From positions 124,001 through 188,000 of the forward strand of contig JAGPYM010000034.1 of assembly GCA_020736575.1 (NCBI GenBank): DNA of 64,000 nt, read 5' to 3'. Shown piece after piece: positions 23,590-33,844 of the stretch (position 1 is its first letter; each line of letters begins with the position of its first letter). Position numbers and translations under genes: made by a program. The notes under the pieces were generated by a model. It worked only from the letters and a program-made list of their open reading frames with translations. It did not search any database and was not told the DNA's origin. This DNA comes from Thelonectria olida (lineage: Eukaryota > Ascomycota > Sordariomycetes > Hypocreales > Nectriaceae).

Positions 23590-24738
23590 GATGGATTTGA
23601 TGGCCATATGTATAGTAACTGGGTTTGTACTTCTTTAGTCTAGTGGTTTGTTATGTTTCGAGGTCTAATGGTAGCCTTCTCTATCACTGCACCATATGAA
23701 TCAGCAATGCCTATGTTTTGTGTGAAACTCTTGACTCGGCTCTTGTCAGCCTCAACAAGCTGCGAATTTTTCTCTTATGGTATCTATTCAGCATGCTGGC
23801 TGGTAAAGTACGCGCATTGTGCACAACAAGCGCCACCAACAAAGCAACTGCGATGTGCACCCTCGTATTCGTAGGCTACCATGGCTATCACACTGAATAT
23901 TTAAATTTTCTCATCTAACCTAACCAAGTTGATACAAACGAGCACACAAAACGCTTCTCGCAGGGATGGCTAACGCATCAGCGCTACTTGGACAGCCTCG
24001 TAATGCTGCGCCTCGAGGGAGGAGACAGTAGCTGGGCCATTTCAACAGCCGCAGGTAAAGGGTATCGTATTGTTCCGAGTATGCCGCCGACTGTCACGTC
24101 CCGTCTTACTGCTCCTCTTGAAACATGCAACACCTAGTGGTAGCATCTGGTCAACGAGGCTGGCACTAACCAATTAAGCTTACCATGCCGATGCATGAAG
24201 GTTGGCTGGAAGAGCAGATCCTTTCCTATTTCTCGAGTTCAGGAAGGAATCCTACAGCCCCAAATGACTCATGGAGTCCATGTAGAGTCAGTAATTGGTC
24301 ATGGCTTCCTGCGACCTGCCGGCAGTGAAATAAATCATGTCGTCTCACGCACCTGATGCAAGCCTCAACTGAGGCAAGCGGTTCATGGGAAGATCTCGTT
24401 GGCTCGATTCGCCTGCGTGCTGTCGGCTGAAAGAAAAATAAAATAAATGTAAACATACCGTCTCACATACTGCATGCCGGCTGAGCAGGTTGGGGGCCAT
24501 GGACCCAACTGTGATGATCATTGTGGTTATAACCATTATTTCCCAATATCGACTCTTGGAAATATTCTATTTATTCCTTCTTCAATATTCAACCTAAATA
24601 CAGTACTAATTCAAGAAGTCCCTACAAAAGACGCCCAGTAGCCCCCGTGGCTATCTTTCCGCCCGACTCTTTCACCATCATTTCCCGACTCCAGAGCACA
24701 GGAAGATATCGAAGACATACCACAAACAATATTTCAGA
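23590..24738. other. Intergenic, 1149 bp
   Basis: Between two plus-strand genes; AT-rich. Short open frames have no coding character. Nothing else recognised. Confidence 0.45.
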
Positions 24739-25927
24739 ATGTCCCGGTAGGTCGATTCTATTGATTTCTTTCTTATTCTATAGAGCACCGTTAGCTGACA
24801 ATAATGGCAGTCCATTGCCTCACAACACGAATCCTACAGGCCACCAAGCCCGTCCAGGTCATCAGCCTATGGCCCAGCGTCCACCGGGCCCAAGTCCAGT
24901 TCAGGGCCGGCAAGGCGCAGGAGGACGCGCCCCAGGTGGTGGACAACGCCCTCAGGGACAGCAACGACAAGTGCAGCGCCCTCCTAACCAGCGCCCACCA
25001 GCTCAACGTCCTCCGGGACAACGCCGGCCAGTTCAACATCCGCCAGGCCCACGCCCGGGAGGTTACCACCCTCATCCTCCCCCGCAAGCTGTTGTCCGTC
25101 CCGGTGTTGTTGGATCTCCGCCTGTCCCAACCCAAGGAATGCAAATGGGTAACCTTCAACGCGTTCAGAAGACTGCCTTTACCCAAGGCCAAAAGGCCGG
25201 CAGGGCACAAGGGCTCAAAGCTGGCCAAAAACAAGGTCAGAAGGCAGGCCATAAGACAGGTGTGAACCAAGGTCTCCGCCAAGGCCAAAGCAAAGGATAC
25301 AAGGCCGGACATCACTCGGGGCACCAACAGGGCTATTACCAAGGCCAGAGTGCCGGCTATCAAAGCGGTTATGCCAGTGGACAGCGAGCTGGCCACGCCC
25401 AACATAAGGATAACCACACGGGCGCCAAGGTTGGCGCAGCAGTAGCAGCGGGTGCCGTCCTGGGCGGAGGGACTGCTTACATGATTTCTAACACGAACAT
25501 TCAAAATGAGCAGTCGTACTCCAACTTCAATGAGATACAGGTGAATAGTGGTGAGGACGGTAGTCACAGTGGCAGCGAATCCGGCGGGGACGAGTATGAT
25601 GTTGGATGGAACTCATATGATGAATCGGGTAGTCAGGGTCCTGAGGGCTACTGGGACGAGGACCAAAACGTCTATGTTCCTGTTGATACTGAAGGTGATT
25701 ATGAAGGACCCAACAATGAGGATGATAATGAGAGCATGGGATGGGATGGTCAGAGCCCTGAGGACAATTGGAACCAGGACCAGGAGCCCTATTCTCCTGT
25801 GGACACTGGAGGCGATTATACGGGAGCTGGGAACGGTGACGACAATGAGTCAAGCTGCGGTTGCGGCTGTTGCGATGGCTACTGCAGTGACGACGATGAT
25901 GATCAGAATGGGGGGTGGTGCTGTTAG
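24739..25927 (+). CDS. Pro/Gln-rich, glycine-zipper protein with Cys-rich tail, 383 aa
   Basis: Model: exon 24739-24746 (ATG TCC CG), a 37-nt intron (24747-24783, GTAGGT to CTATAG) and exon 24784-25927. If the very short intron is wrong, the next in-frame ATG is near 24869. Regions in order: a Pro/Gln/Arg-rich segment (PxxRPPxQRPPGQ type); a run of 4-residue G-x-x-x units (GQKAGRAQGLKAGQ and on) over about 70 residues; a glycine-zipper hydrophobic stretch (GAKVGAAVAAGAVLGGG) that could cross or insert into a membrane; an acidic region with two copies of a roughly 40-residue unit (each with PVDTxGDY); and a C-terminal Cys cluster (CGCGCCDGYC ... WCC). No signal peptide. I do not know its function; a membrane- or wall-associated stress protein is one possibility. 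Confidence 0.65.
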
Positions 25928-26788
25928 ACTGTATTTTTCGATACTAATAACGCAGTTTGATGCATATAGTCAGTTAATTGCCTGAACTGAGTAGGTAATC
26001 TCAACGTAAGTAGGTCCCTCCCAATGTGATAAGACTCCTTCGCAACCCTGTGTACTGAACAACCACCGTTGTGGGCTACGTCGCAACAGCACATCACGCT
26101 ATTGGAGCATCCCAGCGTCTGGTCCCATCAGTCAACTTTGCGGGGTAAAAGTGACAATAGAGAGTAGAACAAGGCTTGATTGTTCCGCTTTGGGGAATGA
26201 GGTTGCCGCCTAGATACGTTTCCGGATGCTCTGTGGCGGGCGGCTGGAGGACTCGGTTTCCCTCCCGTGCTTCCCGCCCCTCCCGCCCCTCCGACGTGCT
26301 CAACCATCGACAAATAGTTCATGATTAGCTTGGCGGTCTGGACGCCTTGTTCCCCGCTGACACGACCCTTGCTTCGCTAGTGTCTTGCCCAACAGGTTGT
26401 CAAGGATCTCGATCTTTCCATCAGCTAGCCTCAGTCTTTAGGTCTAGCTGGATAGGGCAGATATGCACCTCACACATACCCCAGCCCGTCACGAGCTGCT
26501 AGATATTAGAGTCATAGTGAATCAGATTATTCAAATTCACTGAATATCGTACGTTAGGGGCTGAGACATTGACGTGGCCGAGGTAAGATCGGCACAGACT
26601 AACGTCGGATTGGAATCGCAAATTGAATCTAGAGCTAGGCGTGTCGGAAGGCGTCAGCTGAAGATTGAAGCGAAGTCTCCCATTGTAGGGATATGTATAA
26701 GTATTACGAAGGGAACACAGCAACATGAGTTTGTGCTCTACATCAGTTCTTGCATATCATTTCAACACGACTGAGATCACAATCCACA
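25928..26788. other. Intergenic, 861 bp
   Basis: Promoter of the amidohydrolase. A G/C-rich direct repeat (CCCGCCCCT twice) lies at about 26275-26292. Nothing else recognised. Confidence 0.45.
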
Positions 26789-28594
26789 ATGCCAGGCTGT
26801 CTGGAAGGCCACCACGCCGCTGCAACTCAAATTCTCAATGGCATCAATCACGAAGCGTTGCTTGCAGAATTTGGGAAGCAAGCCAACCGTATTAGCAATG
26901 CCTCTCCGGAAAGTCGTATCTATTACAGCAGCACGAACCCTGCGCCAATTATCACAATGAAGAACGGCCAATTTTCAGCCGTTGCAGCCATGGCGATTGG
27001 CGACGGGAAAGTCTTGAAGACCGGCACTCTCGATGAAGTGAAAGCCGCAGCACCCTCAGTGCCCCCAACCGACCTCAAAAGCAACTGCATTGTGCCTGGC
27101 TTCGTTGAGCCTCACGTCCATATCATTACATCGGCAATGCTGGAGAAGTTCCTCCTGAACTGTGATCCTCTCAACGAGGCCACAGGTGGCACATTCGATG
27201 GAACGATTGCCTATATTGAGCAGGCGGCTGGGGAGCTAGAGCCGGGCGCGTGGTTGCTTGGGTATGGCTATGACCCATCTCGATTGGAGCCGCAAAACGG
27301 ATCGTTCCCAGATCTGACTACCGACGTGTTCGAAACTCACAATCTCAACAAAAGGAACCCGATCTTGATCGTCAATGCATCTGGCCACATTGCCTATGCA
27401 AATAACCCGGCCGTCGCCTTGGCAGGCGTGAAAAACCCCAATAACGGGGTTTTTGCTGAGGCAGCAGCATATATGCCTATTGTTTTGAAAGCGATGCCAC
27501 CCGATGCAGTCACGCAACCCAAGGTTGTTGAGGGATTTCATGAACTCTTGCGCGGCTGGAGCAGTAAAGGCTTCACTACGGTCTTCGACGCAGGTGTTGG
27601 GCTCAACGATCCAGCTAAAGATGCCAGCACTCTGACCGGATTAACGAGCTTTGCACCACTGCGAATAGCTGGGGCAGCTGCAGACCTGAAGCTAGATCAG
27701 GCGGCCTGCATTGTCGGGCCCGGCCAGATGCCGACCGATGGTGCCACGGATTTGAAGATCAAGACCGTCAAACTGTGGTTTGACGGCTCAACCCAGGGAT
27801 TCACCGGGGCTCTTGAAGAGCCTTACTACGAGATGCTGCCAAGCTACTTTCGCCATTCACCATGTGGCTGGGCGGATTGGAAGGTCCATGATACCTGCAA
27901 GATTGAACCAGCGACGCACAACGACATACGCACCGAAATGCGGAAATGGGCATCAAGAGGATATCAGTTGATGGTCCACGTGAACGGAGATTGCGCTTCT
28001 GAAGTTGTTCTCGATGCCTTCGAAAACCTGGACTCCCCGTTCCCGAATATCAGACATCGAATTGACCACTTCACCGTTACTCATCTGGAACAAGTTCAAC
28101 GGGCCGCCCGGCTCAATCTCTGCGTCAGCCACACCATAGGCCATGTCAAGTACTGGGGCCACACCTTCAGCAAGTACATTCTCGGAACAGACAGAGCAGC
28201 TCGCATTGACCCAGTCCGCGACGACGTGGACAACGGCCTTGTCTACTCGCTCCATAGTGATTCCCCTGTGTCGCAGGCGGATGGTTTGTCGTATGTTAGG
28301 ACGGCTGTGACTAGGCTCATGTATGAGAAGTGTTCCGAGAAGCCAGAGGTCGTACTTGGACCATCTCAAAAAGTCACCGTTGAGCAGGCACTGGCGGGCA
28401 TAACCATCAACCCAGCCCGTCAAATACTCCTGGACAAAGAGATTGGGACGCTTGAAGAAAGGAAGAATGCAGATTTTGTTGTTTTGAGCCAAGATATCGC
28501 GTCTCCCTCGATTGATGCGAGAGATATCAGTAGTGACTGGGTTCTGGAGACGTGGTTTCAAGGCTGCAAGAGGTATCCAGTTCTGTTTTCTTAG
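26789..28594 (+). CDS. Amidohydrolase family 3 protein (YtcJ-like)
   Basis: A single exon of 602 codons from ATG 26789. The protein has the composite beta-sandwich plus TIM-barrel order of Amidohydrolase_3: an N-terminal strand region (AMAIGDGKVLKTG), the metal-binding HxH in VPGFVEPHVH, a central barrel, a late SHTIGHVKYWGH segment, and a final HSDSPVSQADGL with the catalytic-type Asp followed by a second sandwich part (NADFVVLSQD). Family members are zinc hydrolases of amides, N-acyl groups or related bonds; the fungal substrate is unknown. No signal peptide is evident. Length is slightly above the usual 530-570 because of an N-terminal extension of about 60 residues. The gene is intact and stands alone. 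Confidence 0.88.
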   Translation: MPGCLEGHHAAATQILNGINHEALLAEFGKQANRISNASPESRIYYSSTNPAPIITMKNGQFSAVAAMAIGDGKVLKTGTLDEVKAAAPSVPPTDLKSNCIVPGFVEPHVHIITSAMLEKFLLNCDPLNEATGGTFDGTIAYIEQAAGELEPGAWLLGYGYDPSRLEPQNGSFPDLTTDVFETHNLNKRNPILIVNASGHIAYANNPAVALAGVKNPNNGVFAEAAAYMPIVLKAMPPDAVTQPKVVEGFHELLRGWSSKGFTTVFDAGVGLNDPAKDASTLTGLTSFAPLRIAGAAADLKLDQAACIVGPGQMPTDGATDLKIKTVKLWFDGSTQGFTGALEEPYYEMLPSYFRHSPCGWADWKVHDTCKIEPATHNDIRTEMRKWASRGYQLMVHVNGDCASEVVLDAFENLDSPFPNIRHRIDHFTVTHLEQVQRAARLNLCVSHTIGHVKYWGHTFSKYILGTDRAARIDPVRDDVDNGLVYSLHSDSPVSQADGLSYVRTAVTRLMYEKCSEKPEVVLGPSQKVTVEQALAGITINPARQILLDKEIGTLEERKNADFVVLSQDIASPSIDARDISSDWVLETWFQGCKRYPVLFS

Positions 28595-29013
28595 TCTATG
28601 AATTCTCAGTGTCTCGCGTAATTAAAGATCCTGGTCTGATTTAGTTCGGCCGAACTGGCGACGTATGTTATAGTGATGCCCGCTGTTTTGAAGTTCACGG
28701 TTGCGCCAGCCGCGAGTGTCATGGTTTTCTAATGGAAAGTGGATTCTCTCTCAGCTTGCGGTCCGGGAAGATATTACAACGACGGCGTAATCCTTAAAAG
28801 AGTCTTCAAGCTTCTCGAGAACAAACATTAGGATGCATGTTAGTGGCCAGGACCTGTTGACTGCATGCAGACAACGGAAGGGCGGGTTGCGTATTGAGTC
28901 ACGTGATCTCCCACCAGCTGTTGTTGGTCCTCCATTCGTCGCCGTCTCACGTTTCAAGCCTTCAGCTTTCTGCACCAACACTCCAACACACCCTCGGAGC
29001 AATTAAAGCCAAC
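28595..29013. other. Intergenic, 419 bp
   Basis: Promoter of the F-box gene; nothing else recognised. Confidence 0.45.
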
Positions 29014-30585
29014 ATGAGCCAACCTTCACTTTCCGGCCTCTCAAACGAGGTTCTGCTTCAAATTTTCAGTCACTTCTGTCTCCACTGCCAGGACAGATAC
29101 AACCAGTCATGGGATGCTCGCCCACTTCGCGCTCGACCCTTCACAGAAAACCAGGAGCCCAACACAAAGTCTTGGTACTCCCTCAATCGACATGCGCTTT
29201 TTTCAATGTCCCTAACGTCGAAACGACTTCGAGACATCTCACAGCAAGTTTTATACCATGAATTCGTGCTTGGCTATGGCGACTCGTGGGCCTCGGACTT
29301 GTATTCTTGGAAGGGCCGCCTCATGTCATTTATGCGCACGCTCACGAAGCGCCCTGATTTGGCCAAGCTGGTCAAAGTTGTCTATGTCCATACATACCTG
29401 CTCGATGACACTCCAGAAGAAAAACGGGCTGCTCTTATGGAAGCCGCTCATGGGTTGGGCATCGACTTACCAAACGCCTGGAGACAACGGATATCGGACG
29501 AACCCAACGGCGAGAGCAGTGACTGGCTGCATTGCTTTAACGCATTCCTGTTCTCGTTTTTGGATGGGAAAGAATACCCAAATCCAAAGGCTAACAAATG
29601 GTTAAAGAAGGCATTCCCCGACACCGCGGATCGTTGGCTGAATGCCGAGGTAGTCGCCATGTTGGTAGCCCAGTTGCCAAGTCTGGACTATCTCAGCGTC
29701 CAAGGTGACTTTCACTGGCCAGCCTTTGGATTTTCCGAGGGCGCTCTTTCTGCTCTCAATGTTTCACGCCTTCCCCTGAAGACACTTGATCTTGGGGTAG
29801 ACGGAGACGCCATCATCGCTCTGGCGGCCCGCTTAGAGACATTGAACCTCCACCAGACCTACGTTAAATCTCCGGTTCCTCCCATGCCGAACTTGAAGAA
29901 GTTGCGAATCACAAAAGTCCAAATGACTCATAGAAAACTGCAGGACATCCTAACAGCCTGTACTAGGGGGCTAGAGGCCTTCGAATATGAAGCCGATTCA
30001 CCAGACACCTCACATCATTGCCACGGGCCAACACCACCTTTTGATCCTGAGCGCTATCCGTTTCATCCTCCACAGGCTATTCAATGTCTCAAGACTCATA
30101 CAAGAACCCTTGAGTTGCTGCATCTCGATCTCAGCCTGCGAAACAACCGTATGACAGTGTTTTCACCGGGCGCTAATCTCAAAGACTTGACGGGTTTGAA
30201 ACACTTATTTCTTAGTTCAAATACAATATTCGATATTATATCTCGGGAAGCTGACGACCTTCCCGACTCTGAGGCACTGGTACGGATTCTCCCCGTCTCA
30301 ATCGTGTCGCTCTCTATCATCGGCGGCGACAAAAGAGTAAAGAAAGGACTTCTTGGGTTGGCTGATTTGAAGAACTGTCAGCCTAACGAGTTTCCTAAAC
30401 TGAAGTACGTGAGCTATTTCGCGAAAGGAACCACAAAAAGCACGCTGAGTTCCATGTTCTCTGCGATTGGCGTGGAATATGATCACAAGGTTCCGCGGTT
30501 GAGCAGGGTGAAGCCTTACCTGAATGGCCCGAATGACACCAATTTCTTCCCGCTACCTATTTACTATTCGGACGAAGATTTATAG
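29014..30585 (+). CDS. F-box protein with LRR-like region, 523 aa
   Basis: A single exon from ATG 29014. An F-box starts at about residue 5 (LSGLSNEVLLQIFSHFC) and continues to about residue 75 (MSLTSKRLRDISQQVLYH), the Skp1-binding element of SCF ubiquitin ligases. The rest carries irregular leucine-rich segments (LKTLDLGVDGDAII, ARLETLNLHQTYV, MPNLKKLRITKVQM, LKHLFLSSNTIF) that would form the substrate-recognition face. This is a common, rapidly expanding family in filamentous ascomycetes; targets are unknown. Upstream in-frame codons are open but start only from non-ATG codons. The gene is intact. Confidence 0.85.
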   Translation: MSQPSLSGLSNEVLLQIFSHFCLHCQDRYNQSWDARPLRARPFTENQEPNTKSWYSLNRHALFSMSLTSKRLRDISQQVLYHEFVLGYGDSWASDLYSWKGRLMSFMRTLTKRPDLAKLVKVVYVHTYLLDDTPEEKRAALMEAAHGLGIDLPNAWRQRISDEPNGESSDWLHCFNAFLFSFLDGKEYPNPKANKWLKKAFPDTADRWLNAEVVAMLVAQLPSLDYLSVQGDFHWPAFGFSEGALSALNVSRLPLKTLDLGVDGDAIIALAARLETLNLHQTYVKSPVPPMPNLKKLRITKVQMTHRKLQDILTACTRGLEAFEYEADSPDTSHHCHGPTPPFDPERYPFHPPQAIQCLKTHTRTLELLHLDLSLRNNRMTVFSPGANLKDLTGLKHLFLSSNTIFDIISREADDLPDSEALVRILPVSIVSLSIIGGDKRVKKGLLGLADLKNCQPNEFPKLKYVSYFAKGTTKSTLSSMFSAIGVEYDHKVPRLSRVKPYLNGPNDTNFFPLPIYYSDEDL

Positions 30586-30913
30586 ACACAAGCCGCTGGT
30601 CACAAGGTCAGGAGCTGGAGCACCATATTTATATGTATCTACCAGTTATTGAGATATTGTTTGGGCCGACCCTCGAACCTAACTGCAGGTGTTTATAGAT
30701 AGGTACTTTCTGAACATGTGAGCGCCACCCTTCCGATACATCTTCTTACCAGCCTCAAGTTCTCATGTAGCGCTCTTAGATTAAAACCTCTTTATTTTCC
30801 TACTTAGCGTAATAAGCTAGTTATCGGTTAGGATCGCTCTTTTGGCTGATACCCTGAGTACCAGGACACAGTGTTAACCCAACAAGCTGGAGGAATAATC
30901 CGTTAGTCATGGT
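30586..30913. other. Convergent intergenic, 328 bp
   Basis: Between the 3' ends of the F-box gene (plus) and the metallopeptidase gene (minus). AT-rich, as expected for two polyadenylation regions. Confidence 0.5.
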
Positions 30914-32699
30914 TCAGTCAAGAGTATCACCTAAGAGGAAGAGAGGCGGGACGACGAGACACTTACCCATAGCATACGTAGCGAACGCCTCTGCGGTACC
31001 GGTCAGTTACAGCACGATAGAATCATTGTTCGGCATCTCATACCTGCGTCCCTGTGGCCTTGCATCCTGCCGTCCCTGCGGCCATATGTTCCCCTCGCGA
31101 CACCCGCCAAGCAGCCTGGATCAGTAGTCCTCGTCTCAACGGGCTCGGGCCTGTTAGGATCTTGGGAGGGCATCAAGCACTTGACATCAGCTATCAAGGA
31201 CGTTAGCCGCCGTGCTGCAGTAAGCTGAAGGCTATGTAGAAGCCGAGGGGAGCAAGGATGCTGACTTAGCGCGTTTCCTCCGCCAGTGAAGGCCTCGGCG
31301 TGTGTCGACTCGTGGAGCAGCGTGGCGACCAGGAAGTCTCCCAGCCATTTGATTCCTCGCTCTGGCTTCACCGTAAAGTCGGTGAGGGCCAGAAGCCTCG
31401 TCGTCGCCTCCTTTTGGGCGGTGGTTGGTTCCTCCCCAATGGCGACGTGCAGGTCGCGGTAGTGCAGACCACTGCTGGAACGGTCGTTGTCAAAATCCAG
31501 CCAACGAGTGTGATGATCTGGGCAGAAGACCATGATCTCCTCGACGGCTCCGAACAGGGCGTTGTATGTGTATGCGTTGAGGCCTTTGCCGACAGGGACG
31601 CCAAAGCGCGTGTGTCCGGCTGGTTGATCATTCGGATCAGAATCTGAATCAGAATCTGAATCAGAATCTGGCTCTGGTTCTGGATCATAGTCTGCCTGGT
31701 CGGCAGGTACATCGCATACCAAGTAACGTTGGACCCAGGTTTCCCTTCCTTCCTGGGTGGCCTGCTTTTGCAGAACCCAGTATTTTAATTCATTGTTATC
31801 GTCCATCACGGCTAGGCGGTAGGATCAAGCATTAGCATCAGCGTCAACTGTAAGTGTTCATGGCAAGGTGCACGATGGGCAATGCTCACCATCGTCTTCA
31901 CCGGTGGCTAGGTCACGAAAATTAGCTGCCATATTCCCCAAGTTTGGTCGAACCGTCACAGAGGCACACTCACCTTCTTCATAGGTAAGGCCATCGCTGT
32001 CTGTCTTGGACAAAACGTCGGCATCGTTACAGTAGAAATTCACGTAAGGGAAGCCACCACGTAGCCATCTCACGGGGGTGCCGTCAACATAATTGGTGTA
32101 TTGGCCTAAGATGATCTTGGCCAGGTCTTCAAATACGAGATGATGCACAGTCAGGACTCCAGGTCATCAACAATGAAGGGGCGGATGGCCGTCTTACCTC
32201 GAGTGCCCTGTAGAGTTTCGAACCCTTCGCGGTTCCCCTCTGCCCCCGCACCAGTGTAGTGGTTTGAAATGAACATGCGGTAGCTGGCAAAGGCGTTGTG
32301 CTCATCAAAGGTTCGTTGCGCCCTGGTTGCCTTGTCGGGCTTGAGTTCTCCCGAGCCATCGTCTTCATATAGGCTTATAGCGAGATCGAGATGATCAACC
32401 ATGTTAGAGAACTGCGCAATTCCATTCGCTTTAGCCTGCAGTTACTTAGTCCATGTGGAAGGGAGGAAGCTTACAATGTCCTTGGCATCCTTTAGAGACT
32501 GGGTAAGTAAGGTTGAGAAGTCGAAATCTCCACAACGGACAAAGACTTGTCGCTTCTCGATAGATCTCTCGTACAAGTCCAAGGTCGCGTTGTAAGTGGT
32601 TGCTCCATCTTCCCAAAGCTCCAAGGGCGCTGAAGCAACGAGGCCCGGGAAGAGAAGCGCCCAGAATATGGCTGCTGTTCCCAGCCAAAGCCCAGCCAT
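30914..32699 (-). CDS. Secreted zinc metallopeptidase (lysine-specific/deuterolysin-like, HESTH)
   Basis: Seven exons: 32475-32699, 32198-32435, 31974-32156, 31890-31907 (or 31890-31925), 31044-31811, 30967-30990 and 30914-30930. All phases agree, giving about 490 residues. ATG 32699 is followed by a clear signal peptide (WLGTAAIFWALLFPGLVASAP). The zinc motif HESTH lies at about residue 388 in LLHESTHAEAF. A late EAFATYAMG segment matches the closing Tyr-containing helix of fungal lysine-specific metallo-endopeptidase-like proteins. Between prodomain and catalytic part is an acidic (EP)n(SD)n stretch coded by a trinucleotide-type repeat. Oddities: an 18-nt microexon with two frame-preserving acceptors, introns of only 41 and 36 nt, and a stretch between HESTH and EAFATY that looks poorly conserved, so another intron could hide there. 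Extracellular proteolysis is likely. Confidence 0.7.
31635..31690 (-). repeat. (TCAGAA/TCTGAA)n coding microsatellite
   Basis: A six-base repeat within the metallopeptidase gene that encodes alternating Ser-Asp after an Glu-Pro run; expected to vary in length between strains. Confidence 0.6.
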
Positions 32700-33844
32700 T
32701 TGGATGACAAAATGCAAAGTGATTCCACTAACACGACTCTTGAAAGGTAAAACAAAGTAATCATCAATCGAGGTCGGATTGGCTTCTCCAGTGCAGATGG
32801 TGCTCCATATGTACCTACATCAAGGTACGGACAAGATGGTGTCGGTAGACATGCTACCAGAAAACTTGGGCCACGGGATGCGACGTGAAACGCCCTGCTG
32901 ATCTTGCTGAGGGAAATGAAGTTGGGAAAATCTGTCACCAACAGCTCGGCGGCAGCGCTTCGCCCCGAGCCTGCGAGCAACCAGTGCCGAGGAGCAATGC
33001 GGCATTTCCATCATTTCCATAGGCTCTAGAAACCAACCGGTGGATACGGCAGAGGCAGGATTCGGTGCGGCTGAGCGTTTAAGATGTAGTGCTGGACGGA
33101 CCAAATATTTCCCATTCAGAATTAAACATGGATTAAGCATGAAAGCTCTATCGTAGCCGCTCGACGTGATTCCATACAGAACCAACAGACAGCTACTCAT
33201 CCGCGCTGTGGGTCATTGGGCGCGAATCCCTCGAGAATCATGGCGAATTCCTAGAAAAAAGTTCGACGGCGCCGTGGGCTTATGCATGTTGGCTCTGTCG
33301 GGGCGCGTTACTTGAAACATCCATTCGACCCCCGTTCTGATCCTTGCGTGCAACCTGTTGGTGATATCGGCTTCATGAGCCCATGAGAAGCAGCCATCCG
33401 CTCCGCAAGCGCCCCAAAAAATTGTAGAATAAGCCCAACGTTGCGCCGAGATCCCAGTTGTTGTTGGTCGCTCGACAACTACATCACGAGTTGACCATAG
33501 CCCATTGCAATGGCCCCAGGGCGAGACCGTGTTCTGTGAGCACCGCCAACGCAGCAGCTAAATGGGGGCCACGAAATTCAAGGATGCGAATGGAACGTGA
33601 TCTTCACATTGTACATGGCGAATATGGCTTTGCTTCTTGTCATTCTATATAGACATGGTTTCAGTCTCTTTTCTTTGCATCTTCAGGAGTCCAGTCTGTA
33701 GGCCATCACTCGTGCTTGCGAGCACCCATCAGCAACATTGGTGTACATTCCCTTACTGTCGCTCGTTTATCCCCGTCCTCGTTATTCTAGATTTTTGTTC
33801 CTTTCCTTTCCTTTCCTTTCCTTTTCTTTTGAGCCCTTTCCAAG
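32700..33844. other. Divergent intergenic, 1145 bp
   Basis: Carries the promoters of the metallopeptidase (minus) and of the LysM/GH18 gene (plus). The right end has a pyrimidine tract (separate entry). No supported gene. Confidence 0.5.
33799..33830 (+). promoter_or_regulatory. CCTTT pyrimidine tract upstream of LysM/GH18 gene
   Basis: Five to six copies of CCTTT end about 15 bp before the ATG. C/T-rich tracts next to start sites are common in strongly expressed fungal promoters or 5' UTRs; the effect here is inferred. Confidence 0.5.

Noticed and set aside
24791..25567. 258-codon open frame on the minus strand opposite the Gly/Gln/Pro-rich gene
   Set aside because: It is an antisense shadow of low-complexity, GC-biased codons; its Leu/Ala/Thr-rich content mirrors the repeats of the plus strand.
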